This document shows positions 25,608 through 36,583 of a stretch of DNA of 64,000 nt, one piece after another. A model generated the notes under the pieces. The model made no database searches, was not told the DNA's origin, and saw only the letters and a list, made by a program, of their open reading frames with translations. Within the stretch, counting starts at the first letter, position 1; each line of letters opens with the position of its first letter. Source of the DNA: Aptenodytes patagonicus (taxonomy: Eukaryota; Chordata; Aves; Sphenisciformes; Spheniscidae); the NCBI RefSeq assembly GCF_965638725.1, contig NC_134951.1, forward strand, positions 106,167,811 to 106,231,810. The letters run 5' to 3'. The translations under genes were made by a program, and so were the position numbers.

Positions 25608-28556
25608 CTGGTTTAAAAAAAAAAAAAAGTGGAAATGTTAATCAGTGTGGGCTAAAAAAAAAAAAAAAAAAAAAATCACACATTCATACATACGCAGAAG
25701 GAGGAAAACAGGATGGCAGAAATAATCTGAAGTCATCATTGTTCCATGCAAAAATCACCGATAAAGTAGTTCAGAAATTCTTTTTGTTTACTGTTACTCT
25801 CACAGTAGAACTTATAATCAGTAGAGCTCAAAGTACGCAGAAAGACACTACCCCTCCATTTTGTGGAGGGATAAATTGAGGTAGAAGGGGAAAGGGATTT
25901 ATTTGTTCATATTAACTCCCCTGAAAAAGCCTCACACAATCCAGTCTTCTACTCTAGCACAACAGCATTGCTAAACAGAGCTGACACTTGCAAAACTAAG
26001 CATCTTTTGAGAGTTACTCTTTCACATAACGTTTTATTTCTGGATCCTCAAGCACACAGTTCTCCAGCAGGCAAGTCATACAGGAACTCTTGCTCATAAG
26101 CGTGACAGCCTTCTGGCATTTCTCTTCCTAACTGTTCATCATAAGAAAGGGATCTTCCTCCATTATTTCCTGCTACCTATTCCTATAATTGCCAAAAAAG
26201 GAAACAAAACCAACCACTAAAAAAACCCCAAACATACAAAAACACCACAAAAAAATCCCCCACCACACACATGAAACACCACATTGCTCATGGAAGAGGG
26301 GAAGATGACTCACAGCCTTGCTATTATTACACCTTATTATTACACTATACTTAAAATATTTGTGTCCTCATTAACAAAAAAAAAAACCCAGAAAACCATC
26401 ATCATCAAAAAGTAACAAGCTTTTTGCAACTCAAGTAAAGAAATTCCATTGAGAACATGATCCTTCCACGATGTGTCAAACTTGTAGACTTCTTGAGCTA
26501 CCTACTTGTGTGAGATGCCTACTCAGCAACCCTAGCTACTGCTTTTAGAGCAGAGAGATGATTCTGAGCAGGTTGAGTGCTTTCAGGACCAGCACAAACA
26601 GCAGCTGTAACTTTGATAAAAGTATTTTCTGTATGAAAGTGATCAGCAACTTCAGAACTTCCTGGCTGAACCTGGTACTGGCTTACCAGTAGGCGTATTT
26701 TAAAGGATTATCCAGCAACTGTTAAACTCCTCAGATAGTTCAACAGCTTCACTCCTTTGCCATCTGCCAGCTTTCTAGTTCTCTAACAACCGAGCAGCTG
26801 TTTACTGCTGCTCTGAAGAAGAGCTTTTTTACTGCAGAGATGTCTCGGTAGCTCTAGAGCACACGTCCACCCAGCTCTTGAGCCAAATTTATCATTTGGC
26901 ACAGCACCTGCATGTCTACAAAGGAGCAGTTTGTTGCTACAGAGAGCTTGGTCTGCATGCAGTGATTAATGTCAGCTCAGAGGACTCTGGAACCAGCAAA
27001 ATTGAGTCCTGCAGGACTCGAGCAGATACTGAACCCTGCTTTCACAGCAAATCCTGAATACCAAACCAAATACTTGGCCAAGCATAACACAGACTAAAGC
27101 ATAAAAACTTTCAAAAAAACCCCTTTAAATGGAAAAAAGCCATCAGTCAGCCTAGACCACATTTAATACTCACTTGTTCAGACTTTGACAACTTTTAATG
27201 CCGAGGCACAGGTCATCAGAAAACTGAAAATCCAGACTATTACTTAGTTTCTAGAAACTAATGAATAAAAACTACACCAGCTTAAACTACTTGGAGAATT
27301 CAAGTTTGGTCTCATTCTGTACTCTGATGTGGGGTGAAGAATCTATTTGAAAAACAAGTGCAGAAAGAAAAAAGTGCTATAGCTCTGCTGGGGCAATGAT
27401 GGTGCAACAAAATATATAAGCAGGTGAATTACCATTAAATTTTGCACAGGGATGCACTCTGAAATCACACAGCACTCTTAAATCACACAGCATTCCAAAG
27501 TCATTTAGATACTTCTCATATCCTAGTTTTTCAGTCAAAGCTTTTATTTCTGTACTGTGAAGCTTTTGTATTTGATATTTTACGCTAAGATAGCATTTAC
27601 TACGCATGTTATGACAAATGAGACTTTTGTGCATTGACTCAATGAATTTTAACAATCTAGTCTCAAGGTATGAGAGATAAAGGTGATATTTTCATTTCAC
27701 ACACTGAAAACAATGTTAATTTATAAAAATCAGTTGCAATCTACAGTGGGAGCAGGAGTGGAATCCGGGTTTCTTTGTTCCGAGTTCTGCAGAGCCATTT
27801 ATCTGATTGTACAGCACAGTGCAAAGACCTTTGACGATGGCATAAAACACAGAACTAATGATGACATGGAAAGCACGCTGCTCAGACATATCCATGGTAA
27901 GGGCACAAATGCAGCAAGGGATAGCACTGTGTTACCATCAAGAAATACACCCGCAGAAGTACCATGTCTTTCTTGCACCATCTGGTGAGTTTTAACTGCA
28001 ACTGCAATCAAGAGAGTGACAACTGGGCATGTGCAAGTGGCTGCTCTAAGCGCAAAGGCCACAGAGGTCATTTACTTGACAGACATTACATCAAGACTAT
28101 CTAAAAAGTCACTTTCTAAGAAACAGTTCATTTATCAGTTTTAATGCACATCATAAATTGCCGTTCACCATTTTGTTGATCAGATGATTGGAAATACTGC
28201 TTTGTTGTAGGTCCGGCCACTAAGGTCCTGCATGAGTTACTGATAGCAGTTATTTCTCGGGTGCTACTTACATTGCTGCTTTTCTGTCGCCTCAGCTCTT
28301 GTCTCCATGCTGAGATGGCAACTACAGGAATGTTCAGTTAGGTGAAAAAGTTTGCCCTGTGTGGCACTACAAGTCCAACTGTGGTGAGTCGACAAGGCCA
28401 GCCGTGTTTCCCAGATAACAGCTGACATTCAAAGCACCACCACGAACCTCTGAGGTACTTCATGTGGATTAAATTATCACTACATTTCCCTCAGAACAGC
28501 ATCCGAACATTCCCATTTCGCAGTTGTGAAAAATACTTAAAAGCTGGTTTCTTTAC
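25608..28556 (-). other. ANGEL2: ANGEL2 intron, 2.9 kb
   Basis: This intron is A/C-rich on the plus strand, with A runs at 25,615-25,628 (14) and 25,654-25,675 (22) and an A/C-rich low-complexity patch at about 26,195-26,285. No exon or known transposon is recognised. Open frames in it look random. Confidence 0.8.
25654..25675. repeat. poly-A run (22 bases)
   Basis: A run of 22 A on the plus strand, just upstream (in gene direction) of the ANGEL2 last exon. Confidence 0.9.
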
Positions 28557-28720
28557 CTGGCTGGGCAGCAGTATCATCGTTTGCTGCAGAATAGAAAATA
28601 TAATCCACAGTGACAGCACTTCGGGAGTGACAAGTCGTTACTTCTGGTATCCCAGTTTCAGGAAAGTAATGAGAATAGACTGAAGACAATTTAAAATGGT
28701 GCTGCAATTTTGAAGACAAC
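28557..28720 (-). CDS. ANGEL2: ANGEL2 coding exon 8
   Basis: A 164-nt exon reading (K)-LSSKLQHHFKLSSVYSHYFP then ETGIPEVTTCHSRSAVTVDY and IFYSAANDDTAAQP. The core (VYSHYFP-TGIPEVTTCHSRSA-TVDYIFYSA) is nearly identical to human ANGEL2 and is the TVDYIF segment that precedes the terminal SDH motif in CCR4-like EEP enzymes. The acceptor is CTGTTTAG/GTTGTC and the donor CAGCCAG/GTAAAG. Confidence 0.96.
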
Positions 28721-30674
28721 CTAAACAGGAATCACAGAAAATAATTTTATTTTCTTGTCTTTCCGAGAAAGAATAAACAATGAAGAAATACCAAATAGTT
28801 CCTCGTTACAAACAAAATGAGTTATTTGGATATGTAAACTAGCATTTCTCTCATGCAATCAATCCCACAGCCTTTTGTGTTAGTGGCCTAAACCTCTGAA
28901 GGCAAAATGCAGGCAGCTTTTTCAAGTAAAAGGCAGATACCTAAGAGCCTATCAAAACTGGCTTAACTGACTTCAAATATACATAGCTTTCACCTCCATC
29001 TACACTTTGTAAGATTTCATGTCCTCATTCAGCAATCTCTCCCTGACACAGGGGTAGAAGTGTCCATAAGAGCAGCTTATATGAAAGCAACAAACTATGA
29101 ACTCATCTAACCAGGCCCTTCAGCATATAGTGAAATTAAGATTTTTAGGGTTTTTTTCCTCCCCTAAACTAAAGCTATCAAGTGTTTTCAAGTTAGGCTA
29201 CGCCTAATCTTCTTTCCTCCACTCAGGCTCCCATTTTGTCTCTCCCCATCATCTGTCAGTCTGTTCCTCTTCAGTTCAGCCCATCTTGTCTCACCTGTTT
29301 TTTCAATCTTGAAAGCAAACTGCAAAACTGCACCTTGCAGCAAAAGAACTCCTCTCTCCCTCCCAGCCATTTGCTCCCACCAGCTCTGCAAGTCATCCAT
29401 CCCTCAGCTGTACCTGCCTCACCTTGCACGGCTGCATGTTAAACCTGAGCTGCGGTGTGTTCTGGTTAAAACCCAAGCAATTTAAAAAAAAAAAAAAAAA
29501 TCAGCATGTCAGCTCCTGATTTAGAGAAGACTGACAAACATGCCAGTTGTTACAATACAGAAGTGTAGTAATTTCTGCTCTTGTTACATGACATCCTTTT
29601 TAAGATGAGGCAAAAACCCCCGCAAGTCGTGTTCAACACATGGCACACTATGGATTTACACAGCACAGTAGTGCTTCCTGTCTTGTTATCTACTTCTTTT
29701 CTCAGAAATGCCATTACTTAGCTTTTTGATCACTAAGAATCACCAAGTGTTTTAATATAACTATCTGCAGTGATACCAAGATCTCATTTCTGATAAGAAA
29801 TGGCTGACTTGGAGCCTGACATCACACATACAGTTGGGGCAATTTCCTCCTTTTATGCCTTACTTTATATGCCTTTACCAGTTTGGTAAATGCAAATATA
29901 TTCTTCTTTTCAAAAAGCAGTTACATTTTCCTTCTCAGCAGTCTAATGGTGGCTTCCTCCTTCAGTTTAACAAGCAAATGTTTTGATCTGAGTAAGAGCT
30001 GTACTACCAAATCCATAATACTCCAAGTTTCTGGGACTCAAAGAACTTAAATTCTCCCACAGAACTCTTGACAAGGAAGATTTTATGATCTTTCCAGTTC
30101 CTTTCCCTCCTTCATCCCAATTTCACATTGTATTATAGGATTTTGTTAGCATCCATAAACCAGTATCTCAAAAACAGTGAAGAGAGAGAATTGCCAACAC
30201 TTAAGCAGCTGGCCAACACTGGGGTTTTTTTGTTGATTTCCCCCCCCGCCCCCCTCTTAAAAACATGGTTTCTGCAACTGGACTGAAGTTCACAGCTTTC
30301 CTACGATACCACTACACAGCAAAATGTCCTGTTTATGTCAAGAAGTGACAAAAAATGCCAAAAGCATTCTTTTAATAAGCAGACAAAAAGTACCCTCTAA
30401 ACAGCACTGACACCTCGCCTCTGCATTCTGAAATAGTATCTGCAAGTTCCCGCAAGAACACACACTCTTGATTATTTCCAGTTCTAGTCTTTTGCTGTCT
30501 GATGAGCCTTTTCATGTTTAAATGGAAGATGACTTCTTGCCAGATGGGCAGACTGGGTGGGGTGAGCATCTTGTATCCACATCTGGAATCAGATACAAGT
30601 TTGGTCTAAAAACCAAAACAACCCCCCAAAACTAGGAACCAGTCAAGGGCTTCCATTTTTCCCCCAACACATAC
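28721..30674 (-). other. ANGEL2: ANGEL2 intron, 2.0 kb
   Basis: Non-coding. It contains an A17 run near 29,482-29,498 and a C-rich run at 30,240-30,254. No gene or known repeat is seen. Confidence 0.8.
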
Positions 30675-30735
30675 TTTTCAGATGCTATTACAATCTCCTG
30701 AGTGTTGTCCAGTTTTGCTGCTTCCAATTTTTCTC
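30675..30735 (-). CDS. ANGEL2: ANGEL2 coding exon 7 (61 nt)
   Basis: A small exon too short to stand out as an open frame. On the minus strand it reads (G)-EKLEAAKLDNTQEIVIASE-(K). The acceptor is TTATTTTGCAG/GAGAAA and the donor GAAAA/GTATGT. The split Gly and Lys codons join exactly with the neighbouring exons. Its place corresponds to the poorly conserved human segment around QLKQTEVLVTAEK, an acidic/Lys-rich loop in the EEP domain. Confidence 0.88.
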
Positions 30736-31403
30736 CTGCAAAATAAAAATACATTAAATTTACATTTAAAAATAGGATGTAGGCGAGACCAATATTGAAG
30801 AGCTACAGAAAAGCAAAGCTAAAAAAAAAAAATCTTTAAGTACACTTATTTTTTGCAGCAGACAAGATACAATTCACAAAGCTGGATTAAATTCTTCTGT
30901 TCCATTAGTAAGATCCCCTCCAAAGACTCTTTCAAATGATGTCCCATTCATTTAAAATTGTTTTTTGTGTCAAAGAAAAAATGGTGGATGAAAGATGTAA
31001 TAATACTCAGCAAGGAATCACTCGCTTTTCCCCACTTGTTCCATAAAGTGCTCACAATACATAAACACTGAAGTAGAACGTGGGTTCATGCTACATACAT
31101 GTGCTGCATTCCTCCATCTCTTTCCCCAGTCACAGCACAACTGTCTTTCATGATGCACACACAGTAGTTTAAATATTACGCACCAGCCCCTGAATGGCAA
31201 TTTCTAACTATTGTCTTCTAAAGATTCAAAGTTGCAAATGCTTATGCGAACAACTAACTTTACACTCTAATGAGCCCAACAAGGAAGTTTTGCAAACTCA
31301 AGACACGCTGTTTTTCCCCCCACTAGAACAGATAATCTGTTTTTCAGTGCTACCTGAATGGTATTTTCAAAGGACCACAAAATTCATCAACCTAGAAACT
31401 GAC
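30736..31403 (-). other. ANGEL2: ANGEL2 intron, 0.7 kb
   Basis: AT-rich intron; nothing else is recognised. Confidence 0.85.
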
Positions 31404-31530
31404 CTGCATGTTCTTCTTTTTGTTGCTGTTTTATTTCATATACACAGTTTTGCGAAATACCTAATTTTTTTGGCCAAATTGGAATAGATAAGATTCTTTG
31501 TCCCCTTGGAAATTGTTCTTGTCCAGAGAC
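31404..31530 (-). CDS. ANGEL2: ANGEL2 coding exon 6
   Basis: A 127-nt exon reading VSGQEQFPRGQRILSIPIWP then KKLGISQNCVYEIKQQQKEE and HA-(G). It is strongly like human VSGQEQSSRGQRILSIPIWPPNLGISQNCVYE. The acceptor is TTTCTTAG/GTCTCTGG and the donor CATGCAG/GTCAGT. Phase 0 at the start and phase 1 at the end fit both neighbours. Confidence 0.93.
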
Positions 31531-32546
31531 CTAAGAAAGACAACATGAGCTTTTTTCAGACAGAAATCTGATTTAAAAAAATTTGAAATGAGTGGACATT
31601 TTTTGTAAAGTTTAAAGTTTTAAGCAAAAAACCCCACCCCAGTCCCGTAGAATAAATCTTTTATAATGGCCTGTCAAATCTCTGTAAAAATAACACCCCC
31701 CCTTATGTACACGCTCTTTGTTTACTCTTACCAAGTTTTTTGCAGCTACCCAATTTTTCAAGATAGTTTTTGTGACACTAAGCTGAGAGACTACCAAGGC
31801 TACCAAGAACACTTTTAGCAACGTAACAGGACTGAGTATATACAGCTCCCTAGCAGACGCTTACTTTACATTCATTATGCTTATTCTTCTTGGAGCAAGT
31901 CAAGTCAAGTCAAAGTGAGGCTTGAAAGAACTACCCACCAGCAACAAACACGAGTGGGGGCTATTTTTTCCATGTTTTCTCATTGTATGTACTCCAGTTA
32001 CTTTCTATTAAATAGCATGTGACACATCCAACAGCTACATACAAGAGCTTACAACAAAAACCATCTAACCCGAAACAGTTTAGGTTCAGCATCTAATTGC
32101 ATTTTTGCTTTTACAATTATTCTAGCCACTCTAATTCAAAGTTTACCTAAAATAAGAATCATCTTTCCATAGAGCACACAGTAGGTATTTGATTAAGTAG
32201 TTATTTTATCCTACTTAAAGACTGGGACACTTAAACACAGTGATACAATCATCCTGTGGATAACTACCTTGCCAACAAATTAATTGTTCTTGCAAGTTTT
32301 TAATTTCAGAATGCTAGAAGCGGATACAACATTCTGTAAGGCACAGCTAATACACCCAAGCTTATTTTAGTAACTCCACAGTAACTTTCGCTTTGCAGAC
32401 GGCGTAAAGGGCACTAAGATTGGTACTGCAATGGAAATAATCACAAGCCCAGTTATGGCATGGTAGCACCACTCAGTTAAATATGTCTCTTTAATCAGCA
32501 TTAGCTTTTTTTTTTTTGTGTGTGAGAAGTGAAAAGCATAGCCTAC
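31531..32546 (-). other. ANGEL2: ANGEL2 intron, 1.0 kb
   Basis: AT-rich intron with a short CAAGT repeat near 31,896-31,910; nothing else is recognised. Confidence 0.8.
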
Positions 32547-32968
32547 CTTCCCTATAGCAAGTCCTTCATAATTTAACTTTCCTTCCTTTATAAATCTGTA
32601 CAATGGAGAACCAGGAACAGAATTGAAGTCACCACAGATGATAATTGGACAGAAGGTACCATCCTTCTGAGGGGCAACACTAGCAATCTCTGCCAGAAGC
32701 ATTGCAAGTTGGGTCAGTTTGATGTCCCCTCGCCTTGGGTTATACAGCAGATGTGTATTGGCTATACAGATTGCAGCATTAGTTTTACAGTGAAATCTAG
32801 GCTGCAAAAGCAACACCAGTCCAACGTTGTCCCTGTCCAAGAGTGGAATATCACGGCGAAAAAATTCCACGGGGTTTGATGAGATCAGGCTAAATTTGGA
32901 AGTTTTGAAGCAAATAGCACAGCCATCAGGTTTCCTCCCTGTCCTCATTTTATACTCACAGTGATACC
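32547..32968 (-). CDS. ANGEL2: ANGEL2 coding exon 5 (EEP core)
   Basis: A 422-nt exon reading (G)-YHCEYKMRTGRKPDGCAICF through LLDRDNVGLVLLLQPRF, ICIANTHLLYNPRRGDIKLT and PIIICGDFNSVPGSPLYRFI to LNYEGLAIGK. It carries the NTHLL motif and the GDFN motif (metal/substrate-binding Asp and Asn) of the EEP fold. The acceptor is TTTCTTGCAG/GGTATC and the donor GGGAAG/GTAGGC. The intron just upstream (higher coordinates) contains a 42-bp tandem duplication reaching to 15 nt from the exon edge. Confidence 0.97.
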
Positions 32969-34733
32969 CTGCAAGAAAGGCAATTAAAAACATAAAATAC
33001 CATTGTATAAATAGAGATAATTTTATTAAAAACATAAAATACCATTGTATGAATAGAGATAATTTAAAAAAAAAATTAGAAAAGCCTCACGCTACTTTTC
33101 TCACATGGCAGTCAACACCCAGTCTGAAGTACCAAAGACTACGTAAAGTTCACATAGAAAAGTGAACACAAGAGACTTTGTCCTATCTAGCTTCAGTTTA
33201 GATACTACAGGAAACCTGGTCTAGTACCTTTTGTGATGTGTAAGCATCTACATGGTTTAAGATACTAGGCATGTTCTTCTATCCTCATGTGGAAAAACAC
33301 CCAATATAAAACAACAAAAAAACCCCACAAGTCACATAAAAGTGGACTTGTGTATTGAAGTTTTTTCTGGATGTTACTACAGTGGTTTACGAATAATACC
33401 AGTGAAGCATTCCAATCAAAAGCAATAATCACTATAAGTCATAAATCACTGTCTAAAATGATTCATAGAACAAAGGTCTCAAGCATATTTACACAATTAT
33501 GTAATTATCCAGTTAGCAGCAAGAGGCAAGCTTTCAACAGGGAAACCGAGATATTTATCAAATGACAGTATCGGAGTTCAAACAAGTCTACCTGAAAACA
33601 GTAATTTCTCAAGTTCTTTATTTTATGCAGAAGTGAAACACAGATTTTAATGAGACCTTACCTATATAAGAAAAAAATAACGATCTTGAAACAGTATCTA
33701 ATTTTCGCCATTTTAAAATGCTTCTCTGCCCAGCCCATGCCATATGAATTCAAGAAGCACAGCCCCATGAAGTGGAGTGAGTTGACCTCCGAGCTCACAC
33801 CAGTGCTGGAACAGGGGATTCCCACTCCTCTCTCCCACCTCCAGGCCATGTGCTCCTGCCACTTACTCTTAACTCAGTAAGCCAGCAGAAAACTAGTCCA
33901 GGAAAATAAAATTAGTCTGGATAGCATTCTGCTGGACTGGTGGATTTCACCAGGGTAATGGTCTAGTGAGTGCCAGAACTAGCCCAGGAGAAGGGACAGG
34001 ACGTGCATCTGGGAGTAGGGAGGGGAAGAGGAAGAGCTACAGCGAGCTCCACATGCTCATGAATAGCAGCAGGAAGCTCAGCTGCCCACACGAGCCTGGA
34101 CTTAGTGTTGTTTCACATTTCAAGTGGATTTAAATCAGTACTGCCGTTACTCTACTTTCTTTACAAACACTCAATTCTGGGAGCTAGACTATCACCAACT
34201 AACCAAGAAAGAAAAAAGTATCAGTCCAGTGCTGCTCCTTGAACTGGCTCCTCCTGGCATCAGACAAATACCAGTGCCAGGAAGAGAGTGGGGCCCTGGG
34301 GCTGGAAGGAGGTGTAGAGCACAAGATATTTAGATCAGTTTAAACCACCATGGAATCACACCCCTAGCAGCATGTTCCTTACCATAAATTCACATGGGAG
34401 AGTGCTAAGACAGTGCTATTTAGGCTGACTGACAGTACTAGTATAAAAACTAATGAATATAAACAGACTGTGGATAAAATTTAGTGCTGATATTTGGAAG
34501 GTTTCAAGCCAGAAAAACCCCATACCCTAGAAAAGCTATCCAACAGGAATACCGGTAGAAAACACTAATGTAGTTTCAAGAAAGCACTTGATGAGTTTAT
34601 AAAACGGGGTATACAACATTGTTGCATGTGATGGCAGGAGATTGATTCTATAATCTAAGAGAGGTTTTTCTGAGGAAAATAGTACTGGGGTGGGGGAGAA
34701 GACAATGTATTGGTCGTAAGAGTTTCATCATAC
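32969..34733 (-). other. ANGEL2: ANGEL2 intron, 1.8 kb
   Basis: This non-coding intron carries the 42-bp tandem duplication at 32,983-33,066. The plus strand has a 76-codon open frame at 33,650-33,880 that I cannot assign and treat as chance. Confidence 0.8.
32983..33066. repeat. 42-bp tandem duplication next to an ANGEL2 acceptor
   Basis: Two near-identical 42-base units (each with ATTAAAAACATAAAATACC and GAATAGAGATAATT or its AAATAGAG variant) lie head to tail. The proximal copy ends 14 bases from the exon 5 acceptor in the ANGEL2 direction, so the probable branch-point region is duplicated. Confidence 0.92.
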
Positions 34734-34803
34734 CCAGGGATTCCAAACTTGACTTGATCTCTGTTCTATAGTGGTCTTCTTGGACTTCTTGTAAACAGAG
34801 TAC
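34734..34803 (-). CDS. ANGEL2: ANGEL2 coding exon 4 (catalytic Glu)
   Basis: A 70-nt exon found by its motif rather than by an open frame: VLCLQEVQEDHYRTEIKSSL and ESL-(G). The Glu of LCLQEV is the metal-binding residue conserved in all EEP phosphatases and nucleases. The acceptor is TTTTGCCTTAG/GTACTC and the donor CCCTGG/GTATGA. Entry in phase 0 and exit in phase 1 join perfectly to exons 3 and 5. Human has VLCLQEVQEDHYGAEIRPSLESLG at this point. Confidence 0.94.
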
Positions 34804-36583
34804 CTAAGGCAAAAGTTTACAATTAAAAGATATTAGTAAGTACATCAAAATATTACCATATCTCTGTGGGACAGTCTGTATAGGTATTAAAAAAAATAAT
34901 AATTCAGAGGCTTTTTGCCTCCATAATCCTACAAAAGGATTCACTCTCCTATAGAAAATGCTCCTTAAGATTGTGAAGAGGGCCGCAATTCCTCCCACCC
35001 TTTCTCAGACAGACATACATTTTCAGATGTGAAATTAAATTTAATCAAAATAGTGACCTGCTAATACATTTTCAGCAGTTTAGGAGAGGGCTAAATGCCA
35101 GAGCAGTGGGATGAAGAGGCCAAGGGCACACTTTTCATTAACTACAGCGTGGACAACAGGTTTCCATATTATGACAACCCGAACAAAAGACAACCTCAAA
35201 ATACTCCATTAAGAGAGTTCTGAGCATCTTGGGGCCTTCTCCCTGCACACTGCAGTAACACACAGATTTACAAACACCCTGGGACTCTGACAAAGGACTG
35301 AGTTCCTGAAGGGTAATGAGTTAGCACTGCCTGCTGAACTGCAGCAACAGACTTTACTTACCCAGCTGACACGAGCTTATTCAAGGTCTCAAAGGAGAAC
35401 CAAATCTCAAGCAATATTCTAAAATCTCTGCCTCACTTTAAGGTTACAGTTCAAAACAATGAATCAGTAAAAAGTCTATGTCCTTTAGCAAGAACTTCCT
35501 CTGCACAAGAGGGCACCTGCATCTACTTGGGTCTGTGAGCAGCTGCTCCTCATGACTCAATGCATGCAATACAAGGCATTACCTCTTTACCCCCATGCTG
35601 CGTTGTGTGTCTCTGCAGACCTCACCAAGTACCCTGAACTGAACTGCTCTTTGCTAGAGGGGCTGGCTTTGTGTCCAGCCCTTCCGTGCTGGAGAACCGT
35701 CTGTTACTACTAATAGCACCAGGCAGATCTTCACCAGAGTCCCTCTGCCCAATGATCCTTCCAGAAAGCCCATTAATGTATCTCACTGTAAAAATACATA
35801 CATACATAATGTATAAATTTATGAGGAAGGAAGAAAGGAAGAGCTTGAAGGGGACTTTAATCTCCAGCTTCCTAGCTACGTAGTAACATAACTGCATTTT
35901 TCAAATGGTACAAGACAGTTTTTCCTGTGGCTTCCCCAATACAAGTACTTTGATTTTTTCAATACTGTTTTCTGACATGAACAGGTTGGATTCTATCACC
36001 AAACTTTTAGTGGCCTGAACAATGACTGAAGCAAAAAGTTTACTGACTTGACTTCCTGATTAAGATTAACAGTAAGTGATAAGTGTCCTCAGAAACAAAC
36101 AAAAAACTCCACAACCAACCAAGAACACAGTAAGGTATTTTTTCAGACTCCAATATAAACAGAAGTTCAGAGTTATATCTCAGTAAAGAACAGCAAGCTT
36201 GTTCACAAGTCAAATGGTGCAGAGAACCAGGTGAAGACAGAAATGAACACCTGAGAGGAATACTTTTGGATCAGTCTCACATGAATGCTACTAACACCTG
36301 CATCTTCGTCTCAACCTTGAACATTAATCTCAAGAAAATGGAGATCCACACAACAGTCTCATCACCCCAGTCCTCATACAATCAAAAAAGTAAAACATTT
36401 GAGTCTGCCTTCCAAACAAAGGATTCAGACATGATTGAGTTCTCCATTACCTGGTCTAACAAATGGCTCTGAAGGATTAGCAGCCAGATTTTAGAAAGGG
36501 ACTTTTGATTCACTGAGTATACAGTGAAGGGGGAAGGGGATAAAACCAGGCTCACTAGAGACGAGCCTAGAGGTGGCGTGGCG

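Noticed and set aside
33650-33880. 76-codon plus-strand frame with protein-like text (MPYEFKKHSPMKWSEL)
   Set aside because: No family recognised, no start or splice context, and it lies antisense in an ANGEL2 intron. A translated search would settle whether it is a retrocopy fragment.
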